From assembly GCA_046313675.1 (NCBI GenBank), contig JBKBXU010000064.1:1-16751 (forward strand): 16,751 nucleotides of DNA. Direction: 5' to 3'. Source of the stretch: JBKBXU01 sp046313675 (GTDB lineage: Bacteria; Bacteroidota; Bacteroidia; Cytophagales; Cytophagaceae). The notes beneath the pieces were generated by a model. That model made no database searches and had not been told where the DNA came from. It saw only the letters and a program-made list of their open reading frames with translations. Made by a program: the position numbers and the translations under genes. Positions 7,770 through 16,100 of this stretch are shown piece by piece; the stretch's first letter is position 1; each line of letters starts with the position of its first letter.

Positions 7770-8310
7770 TAAGGAATAAGTTTTGGGCGCCTGCCGGGCT
7801 ATCCGCTTGTACTCCTCGTGCCTGACGCAAAAGCCTCCCCTACTGCGGGGTACCGCTTCTATCCCTGGCGCGGCAGCAGAGCTTAGCGGAGCTTTTTCCT
7901 TAATCCCAAACTTTCTTCCTAACCCCTTCCCTCCTACAGCAGAGGTTCTGCCAACGCAACAGGCTCACCTCTACGCTTTTTTGAAAGGTCAATGTTTGAA
8001 AAGTGAAATAATATGCTTTACTTAAAAGAAAAATATACGCAATAGACTTCGCATATCCAGCCATTTTGTGGTGTTATGCGAAATAGGGTGCGTTTATCAA
8101 CTAGTTATAAGCAAGCCTAAAAGATGACCGTGCAAACATCACGCGGACACCAAAAAGACCAAATTTTTGACTTCCAAACTTACATCCGGACGACCTTAAT
8201 TCGGTTGACAATTCCGCTGCAACTCGACATCGACCTGACCAGTTTGTCGACACTCAAACCAACGCAAGGTTTTAAAAATTTTCCCACCGCACATTTTAAA
8301 AAATAATTTT
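7770..8310. other. Gene-free stretch with GC-rich repeat-like DNA then AT-rich DNA
   Basis: No convincing gene is present. 7783-7900 is GC-rich, with a CCCC-TACTGC-GGGG hairpin and a CTTCTATCCCTGGCGCG segment, and reads like a decayed Bacteroidota intergenic repeat. From about 8020 it turns AT-rich. An 8-bp inverted repeat TTCGCATA (8048-8055) / TATGCGAA (8075-8082) with a 19-nt loop lies here. CCCACCGCAC (8283-8292), also found at the right end of element A, and CCAACGCAAG (8259-8268) may be remains of an older copy of the same element. The open frames at 7783-8025 and 8124-8306 have no protein-like character. Confidence 0.55.
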
Positions 8311-8400
8311 AGCCTGCCCACATTGGCACATTTGGGGTTTGCCCCTTCACACAACCCGACACACAGGCAAACCCCAAAAGAGCCAATTACCCACCGCACC
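8311..8400. repeat. Structured palindromic element A (left of efflux operon)
   Basis: The layout from the left is AGCC-N4-CACA (8311-8322); a short outer stem ATTGGC (8322-8327) with GCCAAT (8382-8387); a symmetrical unpaired ACA (8328-8330) opposite AGA (8379-8381); an inner 13-bp perfect stem TTTGGGGTTTGCC (8331-8343) with its complement (8366-8378); and a 22-nt loop. The loop and its closing base contain CACAA-N-CC-N4-CACAG (8350-8366). The right end is TTACCCACCGCAC. The same blocks recur in element B at 16664-16751 with different but still complementary stems. It lies upstream of the operon promoter, so it need not be transcribed with the operon. Confidence 0.88.
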
Positions 8401-8441
8401 AAGATGATTTTCGTCACATTTTAAAGTTTTCTCAAAAAAAC

Positions 8442-8473
8442 TTGCAGGTATAAATAAAATAGAGCTATCTTTG
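8442..8473 (+). promoter_or_regulatory. Promoter of the efflux operon
   Basis: TATCTTTG (8466-8473) matches the Bacteroidota -7 consensus TAnnTTTG exactly, and a TTG at 8442-8444 sits at the expected -33 spacing (24 nt between motif starts). It lies 36 nt before the first ATG of the operon and next to a palindromic operator candidate. The nine genes downstream have gaps no larger than 14 nt, so this is the likely sole promoter. Confidence 0.75.
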
Positions 8474-8491
8474 TGAGCGAATATTCACTTA
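8474..8491. promoter_or_regulatory. Palindromic operator candidate for the TetR regulator
   Basis: TGAGCGAATATTCACTTA is an 18-bp dyad whose half-sites (TGAGCGAAT and the reverse complement of ATTCACTTA, i.e. TAAGTGAAT) agree at 7 of 9 positions. It lies immediately after the -7 box, over the expected transcription start, where a TetR-family repressor would block initiation. A TetR-family gene is second in this operon, giving a simple autoregulatory loop. Size and symmetry fit TetR-family operators; no similar second site was found in the window. Confidence 0.6.
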
Positions 8492-8509
8492 CTTAAAAAT
8501 ATATACAAG

Positions 8510-8920
8510 ATGAACGGTAAAAACAACATTGCAATAGGCTTCCTGACAATGGGGCTTTTTATGGCTTACGGCTTTCTATTAATCTACCTGCGTGACTTCG
8601 CTCCGGGTAAAGAAGAATGGGTAAACTCATACAGCATAGGAAAGCACTTTGAAAGTAGACTGGCTCACGTTCACGGGAATTTGTTTGCCTTTCTAAATAT
8701 CCTAATTGGTTATCTACTCCTACATTTCAGAGACAAACTACAAAACGTGAAAACCATTTCTTGGTTGGCTCTTACTGGCTTACTAATGCCAATTGGAATA
8801 TTAACAGAGGTCTATTTTGGAGTGCCTCCTGTTTTAGTGTTAATTGGGGCAATTGCAATGACAGCTTCTGTAATTTGGTTAGGTGTTGCGTTTTTAAAAA
8901 TGAAATATATAACAGAATAA
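8510..8920 (+). CDS. Four-helix integral membrane protein of unknown family
   Basis: A 136-residue hydrophobic protein with four predicted transmembrane helices, at about residues 8-27, 55-71, 80-99 and 106-130. A histidine-bearing motif AHVHGNLFAFLNILIGYLL starts the second helix region, and the two His residues, placed on one face at the membrane boundary, could bind a metal or heme. The first loop is polar (RDFAPGKEEWVNSYS). No catalytic motif is recognised. It is the first gene behind the operon promoter and 10 nt before the TetR gene. Its co-expression with an RND pump suggests an accessory or sensing membrane role, which is context only. Confidence 0.75.
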   Translation: MNGKNNIAIGFLTMGLFMAYGFLLIYLRDFAPGKEEWVNSYSIGKHFESRLAHVHGNLFAFLNILIGYLLLHFRDKLQNVKTISWLALTGLLMPIGILTEVYFGVPPVLVLIGAIAMTASVIWLGVAFLKMKYITE

Positions 8921-8930
8921 AATATATCAA

Positions 8931-9524
8931 ATGACAACAGAAACAATTTCTGACAGACAACTTGAAATTATTGAAGCGGCAGGAAAAATATTGACGGCTT
9001 CGGGAATAAGTGGGCTAACAATTAAGAACTTGGCTAAGGAAATGAAATTTTCTGAAAGTGCCATTTACAGGCATTTTACAAGCAAAGAAGAAATCATTAT
9101 TGCCTTACTAGAATATCTTGCTCAAAGGATGGATGAACGCTATACCAATGCAATTTCAAGTGAACAATCAGCCGAAGAAAAATTTACAACGCTATTTCAA
9201 AATCAATTTTCATTCTTTAAAAAGAACCCCCACTTTGTAGTTGCGGTATTTTCTGACGGATTAATGGAAGAAAGCCAACGCATCAACGAAACAATATTGA
9301 AAATAATGGGTGTAAAAATGAAACACCTGATGCCGATTATTTTGGAAGGGCAACAAAAGAAAGTATTTACAAATTCAATAACATCCGATGAATTGATACA
9401 TATCGTGATGGGAACTTTTCGATTGCAAATGTTTAAATGGAGAGTTGCTAATTTCCAATTTGACATAAATAGAAACGGAGACAATATGATACAATCGGTT
9501 TTAACATTGATAAAAGATAAATAG
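8931..9524 (+). CDS. TetR/AcrR-family transcriptional regulator
   Basis: A 197-residue dimeric DNA-binding repressor. The TetR_N helix-turn-helix occupies about residues 8-55: helix RQLEIIEAAGKILTASG, then LTIKNLAKEMKFSESAIYRHFTSKEEIIIALL, with the recognition helix at SESAIYRHF. The C-terminal part is helical and would bind an inducing ligand. Its TAG stop (9522-9524) directly abuts the next ATG. TetR regulators beside RND/TolC operons typically repress the pump, and the 18-bp palindrome at 8474-8491 next to the operon promoter is the natural target. No autologous ligand can be predicted. Confidence 0.93.
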   Translation: MTTETISDRQLEIIEAAGKILTASGISGLTIKNLAKEMKFSESAIYRHFTSKEEIIIALLEYLAQRMDERYTNAISSEQSAEEKFTTLFQNQFSFFKKNPHFVVAVFSDGLMEESQRINETILKIMGVKMKHLMPIILEGQQKKVFTNSITSDELIHIVMGTFRLQMFKWRVANFQFDINRNGDNMIQSVLTLIKDK

Positions 9525-9932
9525 ATGATAAAAAAAATACTTCCCTATTTATTTTCAATATCCTTAGCAGGATTTGGTTTACTTACTCTCTTTCTAAGCA
9601 CTTCCGTAATATTTAATTTGTTTGGCATTAGAGCCAAAGAAGGCAATTATGTTCTGTTTGTGGTTTGGTCTAATTTCATCAGTAGCATTCTATACCTTTT
9701 TGCTGCTTATGGGTTTGCTAAAAGCAAAAAATGGACAGCTACTCTATTAGGAATTTCAACAATTATATTGATAGTTGCATTTATCGGACTTAAAATTCAC
9801 GCTAATTCGGGTGGTATCTATGAAACAAAAACCATCGGTGCAATGATTTTCAGAATTGCGGTAACGCTTGTATTTGCCATCATTGCATTTTTCACTATCA
9901 ATAAACAATTAAATAAAAATCATAATGAATAA
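9525..9932 (+). CDS. Four-helix integral membrane protein of unknown family
   Basis: A 135-residue protein with four predicted transmembrane segments: about residues 5-32, 43-63, 71-90 and 103-126, with the second and third joined by a short basic loop (AKSKKW). The first ATG abuts the TetR stop and its last 8 nt overlap the start of the next gene. The C-terminus is polar (NKQLNKNHNE). It resembles small permease-accessory membrane proteins but has no signature motif, so family and function are unknown. Overlap and abutting starts show translational coupling with both neighbours, so it is an integral operon member. Confidence 0.75.
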   Translation: MIKKILPYLFSISLAGFGLLTLFLSTSVIFNLFGIRAKEGNYVLFVVWSNFISSILYLFAAYGFAKSKKWTATLLGISTIILIVAFIGLKIHANSGGIYETKTIGAMIFRIAVTLVFAIIAFFTINKQLNKNHNE

Positions 9933-10368
9933 ATTAATCTTAACATTTGCCGTAGGTAGCTTATTGCTATACAGTTGTGGCAATTCCACAAACGAGAAAT
10001 TAAATAATCCAACAGAAGTTGCCGAACAAAATGACCATCATCACGATGATGAAAGTGAAGTCATCGAACTTAACAATGGTGCAAAATGGCAAGTGGATGC
10101 CAATATGATAACTCATATTCGTAATATGGAAAATGATGTTGTTTCCTTTGCTATGGTCGAGCAAAAAGATTACATATCATTATCTGAAAAACTACAATCA
10201 AACATTGATTTACTTACTTCAAACTGCACAATGAAAGGCAAAGCACACGATGAACTGCACAAGTGGCTATTACCCTACATTGATATGGTAAAGGAACTTT
10301 CAGAAGCTAAAAACGAAACCGAAGCATCAGAGCAGTTTAAAAACATACAAACTTCTTTCAACATTTAA
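9925..10368 (+). CDS. Histidine-rich lipoprotein, possible metal-binding
   Basis: A 147-residue lipoprotein. Its signal peptide ends with a lipobox LYSC, placing the lipid Cys at residue 18. Soon after comes an acidic, histidine-rich run, QNDHHHDDESEVIELNNG, typical of low-affinity transition-metal binding. The remainder is mainly helical, with a second cluster (SNCTMKGKAHDELHKWL) carrying one Cys, one Met and two His that could form a metal site in a helical bundle. It overlaps the upstream gene by 8 nt. Other pump-associated Bacteroidota lipoproteins are suspected to sense or chaperone metal; that is inference here, as no family name is certain. Confidence 0.8.
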   Translation: MNKLILTFAVGSLLLYSCGNSTNEKLNNPTEVAEQNDHHHDDESEVIELNNGAKWQVDANMITHIRNMENDVVSFAMVEQKDYISLSEKLQSNIDLLTSNCTMKGKAHDELHKWLLPYIDMVKELSEAKNETEASEQFKNIQTSFNI

Positions 10369-10380
10369 CCAATATTTCCA

Positions 10381-10668
10381 ATGAACATAAAAGAATTACA
10401 TACACAAGAAAAACCAGTTTCAGCAACTTCTCTTTTCAAAAGTGAATTAGGAAATGCAACTGCCATACAAATTTTGCAAGGCGAAAAATTAAAAGAGCAT
10501 ATCACCAAAACACCGGCACTTTTGATTTGCGTTGAAGGAGAAGTGATTTTTGAAGATGAAAATGGAATAAAAGAAACACTATTATCGGGTGACTTTGTAA
10601 ACATTGAACCAATGGTAAAACATTGGGTTGTAGGAACAATTGAAAGTCAATTAATTCTCATTAAGTAA
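10381..10668 (+). CDS. Small cupin-domain protein
   Basis: A 95-residue single cupin (Cupin_2-like) barrel. The conserved elements are LLICVEGEVIFEDENG (strand-turn, GEVIF) and SGDFVNIEPMVKHWVVG, where the P-x-x-x-H motif supplies one metal ligand. In motif 1 the HXH pair is reduced to a single His (EHI, around residue 40), so metal coordination may be incomplete and enzymatic activity is uncertain. There is no signal peptide, so it is cytoplasmic. It follows the His-rich lipoprotein by 12 nt and precedes tolC by 13 nt. It may bind an effector or small ligand related to what the pump exports; its function is undetermined. Confidence 0.85.
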   Translation: MNIKELHTQEKPVSATSLFKSELGNATAIQILQGEKLKEHITKTPALLICVEGEVIFEDENGIKETLLSGDFVNIEPMVKHWVVGTIESQLILIK

Positions 10669-10681
10669 AAAAATTTGACAA

Positions 10682-12016
10682 ATGAAGTTAGCGAATATTC
10701 ACAAACGTTTTATTGCTCTATTATTGATAATAGGAGGCTTTCAATCTGCACAAGCACAAACTTGGTCGTTGCAACAATGTATTGACACCGCACAGGTTCA
10801 TAACAAAAACCTGCAAATGAGTAGAAACAATATGGCTATTGGTGAGCAAAGAGAAAAAGAAGCTAAAGCCAATATAATTCCAAAAGTAACAGCCAATGCG
10901 GATTACAAGTATTTTACCAACCTGCCTTATCAGCTTTTACCAGTTAATGCTTTTAATCCTGCACTACCTGAAGGTGAATACAGAGCAATGCAGTTTGGCG
11001 TTCCGCACAACATTAACGCCAACTTACAATTATCAATGCCCTTGTATAACCCACAAATTTATGGAGCCATTCAAACTACTAAAATAGCCTCAGAATTGAC
11101 CGAATTGCAATATAAAAAAACAGAAGAACAAATCTATTTTGAAATTTCAAATCTGTATTACAATGCTCAAATTTTACATCATCAAAAAGCTTTTATAGAC
11201 AGCAACCTTATAAATGCTGAAAGGCTACTTAAAAACATTCAACTGCTCAATGAGCAATTACTTGCTAAAGGAACAGATGTAAGCAAAGTAAAATTGCAAG
11301 TATCACAATTAACTACACAAAAGGAAACCATCAAAAGCAAATACGAGCAAGTTTTAAATGCTTTGAAATTTGCTATAGGCATTTCTATTGAACAAAATTT
11401 GCAAATTGAACCAAACATTCAATATCAAAACACAAATGAATACACTCCTGCATCAACTGTAGATATTCGTATCATAAAAACTCAAAACCGCTTATTGTTG
11501 AGTGAAATAAACACACTCAATAAATCAAGGTATTTGCCTTCTCTAAATCTGGTTGGAATGTATGGAACAACAGGCTTTGGCTATAACGGACAACCTGCTT
11601 CTTTCCTTGATTTTTATCCGATTGGTTTTGCAGGTGTTCAATTATCCTATCCTTTGTTCAATGGAACTGTTACGCAACGAAAAATTAATCAGAAAAAATT
11701 TGAATTGCAAAATAGTGAACTGCAATTCGGCTTACTCACTGAACAAAATACTATGCAAGTTGAAAATGCCAAACTACAAAGAGAAGTCGCTAAAATAACG
11801 GTAGAAACCACTACCGAACAAATCCAATTGGCACAAACAATCTATGAGCAAACCGTTCTTCAACAGAAACAAGGAACGGCAAGTTTAACAGATGTTTTAC
11901 TCGCAGACAATGCTTTGCGTGAAGCACAACAAACTTATCTATCTGCTGTAATTGATTACCTAAAAGCAGATTTAGAACTTAAAAAACTAACTGGAAATAT
12001 TTCAATCATCAAATAA
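10682..12016 (+). CDS. tolC-like: TolC-family outer membrane efflux protein
   Basis: A 444-residue outer membrane channel subunit. A signal peptide ends about residue 26 (SAQAQ). Two long coiled-coil TolC repeats then follow, with the typical WSLQQCIDTAQVHNKNLQMSRNNM start and heavily heptad-patterned helices; the second repeat includes NQRKFELQNSELQFGLLTEQNTM-like and TIYEQTVLQQKQGTASLTDVLLADNALREA segments, the latter being a strong family marker. Length is in the normal ~440-490 range. It would form the outer-membrane exit duct for the adaptor and RND pump encoded immediately downstream. It is transcribed 13 nt after the cupin gene and ends 8 nt before the adaptor. Confidence 0.93.
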   Translation: MKLANIHKRFIALLLIIGGFQSAQAQTWSLQQCIDTAQVHNKNLQMSRNNMAIGEQREKEAKANIIPKVTANADYKYFTNLPYQLLPVNAFNPALPEGEYRAMQFGVPHNINANLQLSMPLYNPQIYGAIQTTKIASELTELQYKKTEEQIYFEISNLYYNAQILHHQKAFIDSNLINAERLLKNIQLLNEQLLAKGTDVSKVKLQVSQLTTQKETIKSKYEQVLNALKFAIGISIEQNLQIEPNIQYQNTNEYTPASTVDIRIIKTQNRLLLSEINTLNKSRYLPSLNLVGMYGTTGFGYNGQPASFLDFYPIGFAGVQLSYPLFNGTVTQRKINQKKFELQNSELQFGLLTEQNTMQVENAKLQREVAKITVETTTEQIQLAQTIYEQTVLQQKQGTASLTDVLLADNALREAQQTYLSAVIDYLKADLELKKLTGNISIIK

Positions 12017-12024
12017 TTGTCACA

Positions 12025-13095
12025 ATGAATACAAAATCATCAATTCTAAAAAAAGTGCTATACGTCATCATCCCGTTGGCGATAATTGCCATTGTGGTAA
12101 TTAAGTTGAAAACAAATAAGGAAATTACGCAGAGTAAAGTGTATCAATACGATAAAGAACAAGCTATAAATGTTCAAGTAGATACATTGCAACTTGAAAA
12201 TGTGAATGCAGAATTTTCTTATTCAGGCACATTTGAGCCCAACAAGGAAACCAAAATAAGTGCCGAATTACAAGGGAAAATCAACACCATTTTAGTTGAT
12301 GCTGGAAGCGTTGTAAGTAAAGGTCAAACTTTAATTCAGTTGGACAATTCATTGCTGAAATTGCAACTGCAAACTATTGAAGTGCAAATAGAAGGATTGG
12401 AAGCAGATGTAAACCGCTATACCATTTTAGCTAAATCAGATGCCATTCAAGGAGTTCAATTAGAAAAGGCGGAGTTAGGTTTGAAATCTGCAAAAGTTCA
12501 GAAAGCAACTTTGTTGGAGCAGATAAACAAAACCACTATTAAAGCACCTTTTAGCGGAGTAGTTACTGCAAAGCTTAGTGAAGAAGGAGCTTTTGCCGCA
12601 CCAGGAGTTCCCTTGCTTCAAATAACGGACATTACTACTTTAAAATTCACCGTAAATGTTCCCGAAAAAGATTTAAGCCAGTTCGAATTAAATCAAAGCT
12701 ATTCTCTTTCGGCAGATGCTTATTCTGAAATTCTATTGATTGGAAAAACTACTTTGATTGGTAGTAAAGCCAATATGGGCAGTAGTTTTCCTGTTCAGTT
12801 TATGGTAAATAATACATCCGACTTGAAAATAAAATCTGGGATGTTTGGTAAAGTTTTACTCAAAAGCGAAACGTCTGGAAAGGGAATTATCATTCCGTCT
12901 TCTGCCATACAAGGCACTGAAAACCAAACGAAAGTTTACATAGTGAAAAATGGCAAAGCCCTTTTGCATAATATCACTATTTCAAAAAAGATACAGAATA
13001 AAGTAGTTGTGTCAAGTGGATTAAATGAAGGTGATGTAATTGTAACCAATGGATTTATAAATCTTTTTGACGGTGCAAATGTAATTGTTAAATAA
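12025..13095 (+). CDS. RND efflux periplasmic adaptor (membrane-fusion protein)
   Basis: A 356-residue HlyD/MFP-type adaptor linking the inner-membrane RND pump to TolC. A single N-terminal anchor (about residues 9-26, VLYVIIPLAIIAIVVI) tethers it to the inner membrane. The biotinyl-lipoyl-like hybrid motif appears as KISAELQGKINTILVDAGSVVSKGQTLIQLD and, after a short coiled coil, TTIKAPFSGVVTAKLSEEGAFAAPGVPLLQI. A beta-barrel and membrane-proximal domain follow to the C-terminus (GKVLLKSETSGKGIIIPSSAI; SSGLNEGDVIVTNGF). It sits between tolC (8-nt gap) and the pump gene (12-nt gap), the standard order for a complete tripartite exporter. Confidence 0.94.
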   Translation: MNTKSSILKKVLYVIIPLAIIAIVVIKLKTNKEITQSKVYQYDKEQAINVQVDTLQLENVNAEFSYSGTFEPNKETKISAELQGKINTILVDAGSVVSKGQTLIQLDNSLLKLQLQTIEVQIEGLEADVNRYTILAKSDAIQGVQLEKAELGLKSAKVQKATLLEQINKTTIKAPFSGVVTAKLSEEGAFAAPGVPLLQITDITTLKFTVNVPEKDLSQFELNQSYSLSADAYSEILLIGKTTLIGSKANMGSSFPVQFMVNNTSDLKIKSGMFGKVLLKSETSGKGIIIPSSAIQGTENQTKVYIVKNGKALLHNITISKKIQNKVVVSSGLNEGDVIVTNGFINLFDGANVIVK

Positions 13096-13107
13096 AATCA
13101 GCGAAAA

Positions 13108-16100
13108 ATGAATATTACAGAAATTTCAATCAAACGCCCTTCGCTGATAATAGTTCTGTTCAGCGTATTTACTTTATTAGGTTTTATAGGGTATAAAAAT
13201 TTGAGTTACGAATTAATGCCTGATTTTAATCAGCCGGTAGTTGTAATTAAAACAGTTTATCCGGGTGCTGAACCCAACGAAGTAGAAACATCGGTTTCAC
13301 GAAAAATAGAAGATGCCTTATCCAACTTGGAAGGTGTAGATTACTTGGTAACAAAATCATTACCTAACGCATCTATTATCATTGCAAATCTGAAATACGG
13401 AACTGATTTGGATAAAACAATGCAAGACGCTCAACGCTACATTGATAATATTCGCAAAGATTTACCACAGGATATTTTAAGTCCTGTGATGAGTAAAGTT
13501 TCGCCAAATGATTTACCGATAATGTCCATAAGTGCAACAAGTAATTTGTCAGCCACCGAGTTTTATCAAAAAATGAAAGATGATTATCTGCCACAAATTC
13601 AACAAATAAAAGGTGTTGCAGAGATTACTATTTTAGGAGGAGAAGAAAGAGAAATTCAAGTAAAAATAAATCAGGAAAAACTGAAACTTTACAAAATTTC
13701 AATGATTCAGGTTGTTGAAGCAATTAATCGTTCGGGCTTAGACTTACCTGCCGGAAAAGTGCAAACCGAAAAAGAAAACTATTCAGTTCGTTTAACTGGA
13801 AAATTTACATCATTAGAAGATATTAAAAACGTTCAAGTGGCGATGCCTGTTTTAGGAAGTCCAGTTTATGTAAAAGATGTAGCAGATGTTATTGATGGTA
13901 TAAAAGAAACAACTTCTATAAGTCGTTACAATGGCAAAAACGGCATCGGTCTTTTACTGAAAAAGCAAGGCGATGCAAACGCTGTTGATGTTTCAAAATT
14001 AGTTCGTGAAAAGTTCAAATCTATTGAGCAACAAAATGCGAGTTCAGGTGTAGAATTTATTATTGCAGACGATAGCACAGACAACACTATTGCAGCAGTT
14101 AATTCCGTTGTTTTTGATTTAATATTAGCGGTGATATTGGTTTCACTGGTGATGCTTTTATTCCTAAGAAGTTTCAGAAACTCATTGATTGTAATAGTTG
14201 CCATTCCGACTTCTTTAGTTACAGCGTTTGCAGTAATGTGGCTTTTAGGCTACACTCTTAACCTAATGACCTTACTCGCAATGTCTTTAATCATAGGCAT
14301 TTTAGTGGATGATGCGGTGGTAGTATTAGAAAATATTCAAAAACATTTAGACAGGGGAAAAGATAAACGAACTGCTGCAATGGATGGTCGTATGGAAATT
14401 GGCTTTGCTGCATTGTCAATTACATTAGTTGACGTAGTGGTATTTTTACCAATTCTTTTTTTACAAGTGTTTGTTGCCGATATGCTCAAACAATTTTCGG
14501 TAGTTGTAGTAACTTCAACACTTACCAGTTTATTGGTTGGTTTTACTCTTACACCTTGGTTGGCTTCACGTATTGGAAAGAAAGAAGATTTACAACCAAC
14601 TAATTTTTTCAATCGTTTCTTGCTTTGGTTTGAGCATCAATTAGAAAATTTCACCAATTGGTATGGCAGACAATTAGAATGGGTTTTAAGCCATAAATTA
14701 ATTTTCACAGGAATTGTTTTGTTGCTTTTTGTAATGACTTTAGGCATTATGAAACAAGGTATTATTGGTAAAGAACTAATCTCAACAGGTGACCAAGGAA
14801 AATTTAGAATGGCATTAGAATTTGATAAATCTACTTCCATTCAGCACAATAACCTAATTGCTCAAAAGATTGAAACATATATTATTCAACAACCCGAAGT
14901 TGCAACGGTATTCAGCAACATTGGCGGACCAAGCACAGGTATAGGAAGCTTGGGTGTTGGTTCTGCAAACAAAACAGAATTTACCATTCAATTAAAATCT
15001 AAAAAGGAATTAAAAAATCTTCCTACCGAAGGGTTTATGAAAAAACTCCGAGAGGAATTAAAAACCAAATTTCCGAGTATAAATTATTCAATGGCAGCAT
15101 TGGGTTTAATACCTCGTTCAGCCCCCATTGAAATTACATTAAGCGGAAGCAACTTAAATCAAATGATGAAAAGCGGAAACGAATTAAAAGCGATTATTGA
15201 AAAAATTCCCGGTGCGGATAACGTTCGCTTATCAGTTGAAGCAGGAAGTCCCGAATACAAAATAATTCCCGACAAAGATAAAATGCAACGATTAGGTTTA
15301 ACGACCGCTTATGTTGGATTGAACCTAAGAACAGCGTTAACTGGCAATGACGATGCGACCCTAACCGAGAACGGAACAGAATATCCTGTGAGAATTTGGT
15401 TAGCTGAATTTAGCCGACAAAACTTTGAGGATGTTCAACAACTTTCCATCATCAACCCTTCGGGTTTGCCAATGGAAATTTCACAGTTTGCAACAGTTGA
15501 ACAAGACAATTCCCCTTCATTATTGGAGCGAAAAGACCGTCAGCCCGCTATTACACTTACCGCTGACGCATTGGGTAGACCATCAGGAACTGTGGCAGAC
15601 GATGTAGTAGCTTATCTAAAAGAAAATCCGCTACCAAAAGGAATACAAATGACTTGGGGGAGCGACATCAAAAGACAGAATGATAGTTTTGGAGCATTAG
15701 GTTCAGTATTGCTGATTTCGTTTTTGCTGATTTACCTGATTATGGTAGCACTTTATGACAATTTTGTTTATCCATTTGTAGTTTTATTTTCTATTCCAGT
15801 AGCAGCAATTGGGGCATTTTTCGCACTGAATTTGTCGTTAAGCAATTTGAGTTTATTCGCCTTATTGGGTTTAATTATGCTAATGGGCTTAGTGGTAAAA
15901 AACGCTATTCTAATTGTCGATTTTACCAATCAATTAAAAGCAGAAGGTAAACATTTTAAAGAAGCCTTAATCATTGCAGGAAAAGGTCGTATGCGACCAA
16001 TCCTAATGACAACTCTTTCAATGGTTGTAGGTATGCTTCCTATTGCAATGGCAACAGGAACAGCAGCAGAATGGAAAAACGGACTTGCTTGGGTAATCAT

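Noticed and set aside
7783..8306. Open reading frames at 7783-8025 and 8124-8306
   Set aside because: The translations are low-quality (proline/leucine-rich or motif-free), lack leaders and lie in repeat-like or palindrome-rich DNA.
8311..8400. Element A as a canonical integron attC site
   Set aside because: No clear R' (GTTRRRY) and R'' (RYYYAAC) boxes are present at the ends in either A or B, so it cannot be called attC; only the structural principle is similar.
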